Below are positions 60,756-64,000 of a stretch of DNA of 64,000 nt, piece after piece. Origin of the DNA: Flavobacterium gelidicaeli (GTDB lineage Bacteria > Bacteroidota > Bacteroidia > Flavobacteriales > Flavobacteriaceae); contig NZ_JABSNK010000005.1 of NCBI RefSeq assembly GCF_013294005.1, forward strand, positions 310,001 to 374,000, read 5' to 3'. The translations under genes and the position numbers were made by a program. The notes under the pieces were generated by a model. It made no database searches and was not told the origin of the DNA. It worked only from the letters and a program-made list of their open reading frames with translations. Within the stretch, counting starts at the first letter, position 1. Each line of letters opens with the position of its first letter.

Positions 60756-62279
60756 ATGAAAACAAAGGTATTCAGTACACTTTTTACCCTTTTGATGGTT
60801 CAATTTGGGATTGCTCAAAACATTCGTGCCAAAATTGTTGATGAAGCCACAGGCGATGCGGTTCCGTATGCAAATATAAGAGTCAATGAGTCGGAGAACT
60901 TGGTTTCTAATGGTGAAGGCTATTTTTCACTTTCGGAGAATAACAGTCAAGATGAGACGCTACTTACCATCTCTTATCTAGGTTACGTCAATCAGCAATT
61001 GACGGTTAATGCATTAAAAAAATCAAATTTCACCATTACACTTACGCCTGGTATTTTTGAACTTAGTGATGTTAATGTATCGAACGAAAAACCAAATCCT
61101 TATGAAATCATGGCTAATGTAAAGGCAAATTTGAGTCAGAATTACACCACTGGTGAAAAAGGATCTAAAGACATGATTTTTTATAGAACCTCAGATTATT
61201 TTACACCAACGATCATGGATATCGAAATTGATAAATCAACAGGTTTTAGTAAAGAAGGATTAAATAAAGTAAACAAGGATGTGCAAAAATTTGCAAAAAA
61301 AATAATTACTAACCCACTAATATCTTTTACAGACGTGCTTTGTAACTATTATTCGGTTAAGACTAAGAAAGAGAATAAGTTTGTTTTTAACTCCAAACTC
61401 GATGTTTTAAAAGCAACTATTTTAAAGAGTGAAGGCCAATCGACATCTTTAGACGATCTCGAAAAAAAAGCCAAAGAACTAATGGTACAACATCTTGATA
61501 CCACTAAATTTTACCGCATAAAAAGCGGTCTTATAGGATCACGGGATACCATCTCGTTTAGTAAAGAGTATAATAAAAAAAATGCTGTGCATACTAATGC
61601 AAAAAATGAATTAACGACAACAAAAAGCGAACTTGATGATTTTATGTATCGTAATAATTTTTTAAGTAAAAATAAATTTGATTTTATACAAAAACCGGAG
61701 CTATATGACTATACTTTTGAAGGTACGACTTACACTAAACAAAATGAATTTGCTTATGTACTCACATTCAAACCTCGTAAAAGCAAAGCAATGTATGTGG
61801 GTAAACTGTATGTCTCAGAAAATGATTATGCAGTTTTACGTGCTGAATATGTACTTGATGAAGGCGAAAAGGTGCATAATATAAACTTGAAATTCTTACT
61901 AGGCATTAAAATGTCTGAAAACGTGAGCAAAGGAACCATCATTTACAACAAAAGAGCTGAGGACGATAATTACTACTTACAATATGCCGCAACAGAAAAT
62001 GGTCATTATATGTATGTAAAGCGTCCTTTAAAATTGATAGAATTGGCTAAAGGTGAGAAAGATGTACTGGCTCTTGATTTTAAAGTAGAAGCCACTACCC
62101 GTAAAAAAATAGAATTCCTAAACATGTCTCGTTCGGCTACTACAGTTGCCGCTATTGATAAAATTAAGGAAGAAAACTTTAAATACCTAACGATTAAAGC
62201 GTACGACCCAAAAATCTGGAAGGATTATAACGCCATAGAACCTTTGCAAGAAATGAAGCAGTTTAAGGCGGTGAATTAA
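60756..62279 (+). CDS. Carboxypeptidase-regulatory-like domain protein, exported (DUF5686-like)
   Basis: 507 residues. Signal peptide MKTKVFSTLFTLLMVQFGIAQ, then a carboxypeptidase-regulatory-like beta-sandwich (about 25-110: AKIVDEATGDAVPYANI, SNGEGYFSLSE, TISYLGYVNQ), then a long region with helical and beta parts (about 115-507) in the manner of DUF5686-like outer-membrane associated proteins. No catalytic motif was seen. It probably lies in the periplasm or outer membrane. Confidence 0.78.
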   Translation: MKTKVFSTLFTLLMVQFGIAQNIRAKIVDEATGDAVPYANIRVNESENLVSNGEGYFSLSENNSQDETLLTISYLGYVNQQLTVNALKKSNFTITLTPGIFELSDVNVSNEKPNPYEIMANVKANLSQNYTTGEKGSKDMIFYRTSDYFTPTIMDIEIDKSTGFSKEGLNKVNKDVQKFAKKIITNPLISFTDVLCNYYSVKTKKENKFVFNSKLDVLKATILKSEGQSTSLDDLEKKAKELMVQHLDTTKFYRIKSGLIGSRDTISFSKEYNKKNAVHTNAKNELTTTKSELDDFMYRNNFLSKNKFDFIQKPELYDYTFEGTTYTKQNEFAYVLTFKPRKSKAMYVGKLYVSENDYAVLRAEYVLDEGEKVHNINLKFLLGIKMSENVSKGTIIYNKRAEDDNYYLQYAATENGHYMYVKRPLKLIELAKGEKDVLALDFKVEATTRKKIEFLNMSRSATTVAAIDKIKEENFKYLTIKAYDPKIWKDYNAIEPLQEMKQFKAVN

Positions 62280-62440
62280 TTTTTTTATCTTTTTCATACC
62301 ACAGATTTTAAAAATTAGTAACGATTATTTATAAAAACTATTAATACTAATTATCACTGTTTAGAAAATTATTTAGATTATTCGTCTTTACAATTATTAA
62401 TTGAATCTAATATTAATTTCCGTAGATTTATTAAATATTT

Positions 62441-62448
62441 TAAATTTG
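62441..62448 (+). promoter_or_regulatory. Candidate -7 element for the 62511 gene
   Basis: TAAATTTG matches TAnnTTTG, 62 nt before the ATG at 62511. Confidence 0.4.
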
Positions 62449-62510
62449 ACTAATACGTCGCTAACAAATTAATAGAATAATAGATATAAATTGACTAAAA
62501 CCCATAACCT

Positions 62511-63134
62511 ATGAAAACTACTTTACCATTTTTAATTGTTTTCATTCTTACGAACATTTTTACAGTACAAAGCCAAAAAAAAGAGTTTTACGCAAATGAT
62601 AATTTAGAACAAATCAGTAAAACAGAATTCGAAAATAATACAGGCGATGACTATTTAAAATTGAAATTTGACGTTGATTCAGTGTTTGTAAATATTAGCA
62701 CTAAAAGAATTAAAAAAGGAAAAATTAATGAAATTCAATTAGAAGCTATAAAATCTACTTTAGCATTAAAAGCTACCAATTTTAATGAAAATGATAAAAT
62801 AGTAATCTATTACTATCCAGGTAAAGATGTTTGTAATAGTGGTGGTGATAAAGAAATGACAAGACAAAACTTTCAATCTTACTTAAAAAAGCTAAAGAAG
62901 CATCCCAAAATCAAACAATTCTTTATTTACAAATCAAAAGATGGAACTGAAGAGTATGGCGATATTAAGTGGATAGAAGATGCTAATAAATTAATAGAAT
63001 CGCTATTTCTTAAGATACATTACCCTTGTAATAGTATTGTTATAATTGATAATAATGGTAACTATTACGCACATCGTGGTGAAAGCAACATTGACGAAGT
63101 TTTTGAAGTTTTGAAAAAGAACTTTAAAAACTAG
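62511..63134 (+). CDS. Exported protein of unknown function
   Basis: 207 residues with a signal peptide (MKTTLPFLIVFILTNIFTVQSQ). The mature part holds DKIVIYYYPGKDVCNSGGD and a segment IKQFFIYKSKDGTEEYGDI. No family recognised; the IVIYYYPGKDxCN wording faintly recalls thioredoxin-like or redox folds but the CxxC is absent. It follows the carboxypeptidase-regulatory-like gene by 231 nt. Confidence 0.68.
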   Translation: MKTTLPFLIVFILTNIFTVQSQKKEFYANDNLEQISKTEFENNTGDDYLKLKFDVDSVFVNISTKRIKKGKINEIQLEAIKSTLALKATNFNENDKIVIYYYPGKDVCNSGGDKEMTRQNFQSYLKKLKKHPKIKQFFIYKSKDGTEEYGDIKWIEDANKLIESLFLKIHYPCNSIVIIDNNGNYYAHRGESNIDEVFEVLKKNFKN

Positions 63135-63392
63135 AGTAACACATTTTTCATCATCACTTGTTGATAGCATCAATATCGTTTAAACATAATTCAACAATTT
63201 CTTTTTGATTAAACCTTCATAAACCTTTTTAATGCAAATGATCTATAGTCATAAATTTCACCACTTTATTTAATACAACACCGTTTTTACTATCCTTAGG
63301 TCTTTTATATGTAAGTAATTTTATATTAATTATTTTTTTGTTTCAAAAAAAAAGTTACTTTTATCCCCTTATAATTAACAAAGCTGTTTTAT

Positions 63393-64000
63393 ATGCAATT
63401 AAAAAAAACATTACTAATTGTCTCTAAAGTGATATTGGGTTTCTTGGTTTTCATTGCTTTTTATCTTGCGGCTGGCTATTGCTTATCGAGAATTACGGTT
63501 GATGCTGAACCTGATACTAAAAAGGAAGTTGCGATATATATATTGACAAATGGAGTGCATACTGACTTAGTTTTCCCTATAAAAAACGAACAGTACAATT
63601 GGAGCGAGCAAGTAAAATTCTCAAATGCTACTGCCGTAGATTCAAGTTTTAATTATTTAGCAATGGGTTGGGGAGATAAAGGATTTTATCTGGAAACTCC
63701 TGAGTGGTCTGACTTAAAATTCTCTGTTGCTTTCAAAGCTGCTTTTGGTTTAAGTACCACCGCGGTTCACGCCACTTATTACAAAATAATGAAAGAGAGT
63801 AGTAGTTGTAAAAAAATTATGATCAGCCAGGAACAGTACACACGTCTGGTAAACTACACGGTTAATAGCTTTAAAAAAGACAAAGACGGATTTTTTATGC
63901 ACATAAAAACAAATGCAAATTATGGCAAAACCGATGCTTTTTATGAAGCTAACGGAAGCTATAGTATGTTGCACACTTGTAACACATGGGCAAATGAAGC
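63393..64000 (+). CDS. DUF2459/TIGR02117-like protein (3' end outside window)
   Basis: About 202 residues are visible before the window ends in-frame. ATG 63393 starts MQLKKTLLIVSKVILGFLVF, one N-terminal membrane helix (about 8-28), followed by VAIYILTNGVHTDLVFPIKN, YLAMGWGDKGFYLETPEW and SYSMLHTCNTWANEA, all typical of the DUF2459/TIGR02117 family. The His, Cys and Asn of HTDLV and HTCNTW suggest a cysteine-hydrolase-like active site (NlpC/P60-type relation). The actual substrate is unknown. Confidence 0.85.
   Translation, partial: MQLKKTLLIVSKVILGFLVFIAFYLAAGYCLSRITVDAEPDTKKEVAIYILTNGVHTDLVFPIKNEQYNWSEQVKFSNATAVDSSFNYLAMGWGDKGFYLETPEWSDLKFSVAFKAAFGLSTTAVHATYYKIMKESSSCKKIMISQEQYTRLVNYTVNSFKKDKDGFFMHIKTNANYGKTDAFYEANGSYSMLHTCNTWANE

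Noticed and set aside
1..64000. CRISPR arrays, tRNA or rRNA genes, insertion sequences
   Set aside because: No regularly spaced direct repeats, no cloverleaf-like or rRNA core sequences, and no transposase or integrase reading frame were seen.

Overview
The window looks like a chromosomal segment of a low-GC Flavobacterium-type member of the Bacteroidota. The evidence is a SusC-type TonB-dependent receptor, many Bacteroidota-restricted families (DUF4295, DUF3810, carboxypeptidase-regulatory-domain surface proteins), and repeated matches to the Bacteroidota promoter -7 element TAnnTTTG just upstream of genes. No rRNA, tRNA, CRISPR array, transposase or integrase was seen.

Layout. 1-4.5 kb (minus): the 5' part of a SusC-like receptor and a one-piece membrane sensor/LuxR-type regulator, probably the edge of a polysaccharide utilisation locus. 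4.7-7.5 kb: uvrA. 8.1-13.8 kb (minus): surface polysaccharide genes (YfhO-like membrane protein, GT4 glycosyltransferase, flippase). 13.9-25.9 kb: outer-membrane protein plus GNAT protein, lipoprotein, an alpha-oxoamine synthase (sphingolipid or sulfonolipid type), a small phosphatase, a NYN/LOTUS protein, a lone receiver, an FMN glutamate-synthase-like protein, RdgB, and a DEAD-box helicase with an RGG-rich tail. 26-36.9 kb: a tiny Lys-rich protein gene, pepD, an MFS transporter, DUF3810, a type II NADH dehydrogenase, an ECF sigma factor with a membrane partner, an acyltransferase, a CoA-type Nudix hydrolase, DUF4268, DUF721 and a lipoprotein. 37.4-42.5 kb (minus): a cytoplasmic histidine kinase and NtrC-type regulator, followed by a Cys4 mini-protein, glutamate dehydrogenase, a Rnk/GreA-like factor and an unknown gene, with a candidate sigma-54 promoter between regulator and targets. 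42.5-51.9 kb (minus): ftsY, DUF4295-rpmG-rpmB, cinA, Hpt, FAH-family, exonuclease, DUF2306, YARHG lipoprotein, E2 acyltransferase, GT2. 52-56.7 kb (plus): secreted protein, DUF445, ABC-F ATPase.

The most unusual region is 56.9-59.9 kb. Three consecutive units each carry one unfamiliar gene followed by a 113-122 nt imperfect palindrome that opens with ...AAC and closes with ..CG^TT. In units 1 and 3 the start of the unit is complementary to the opening arm of its own palindrome, and palindromes 2 and 3 share a homologous core. This is the architecture of integron gene cassettes with attC sites, here with no integrase in view. A fourth unit begins at 59905 but has no closing attC. The right end (60.8-64 kb) returns to surface proteins and a DUF2459/TIGR02117-type protein cut by the window edge.

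Other structure: two related stem-loop elements in opposite orientation (18051-18126 and 32535-32607), a repeat-like stretch at 27788-27965, a 23-nt exact motif shared upstream of two unrelated genes (7945-7967 and 56791-56813), and three genes under 60 codons (26035, 42559 and 43810).
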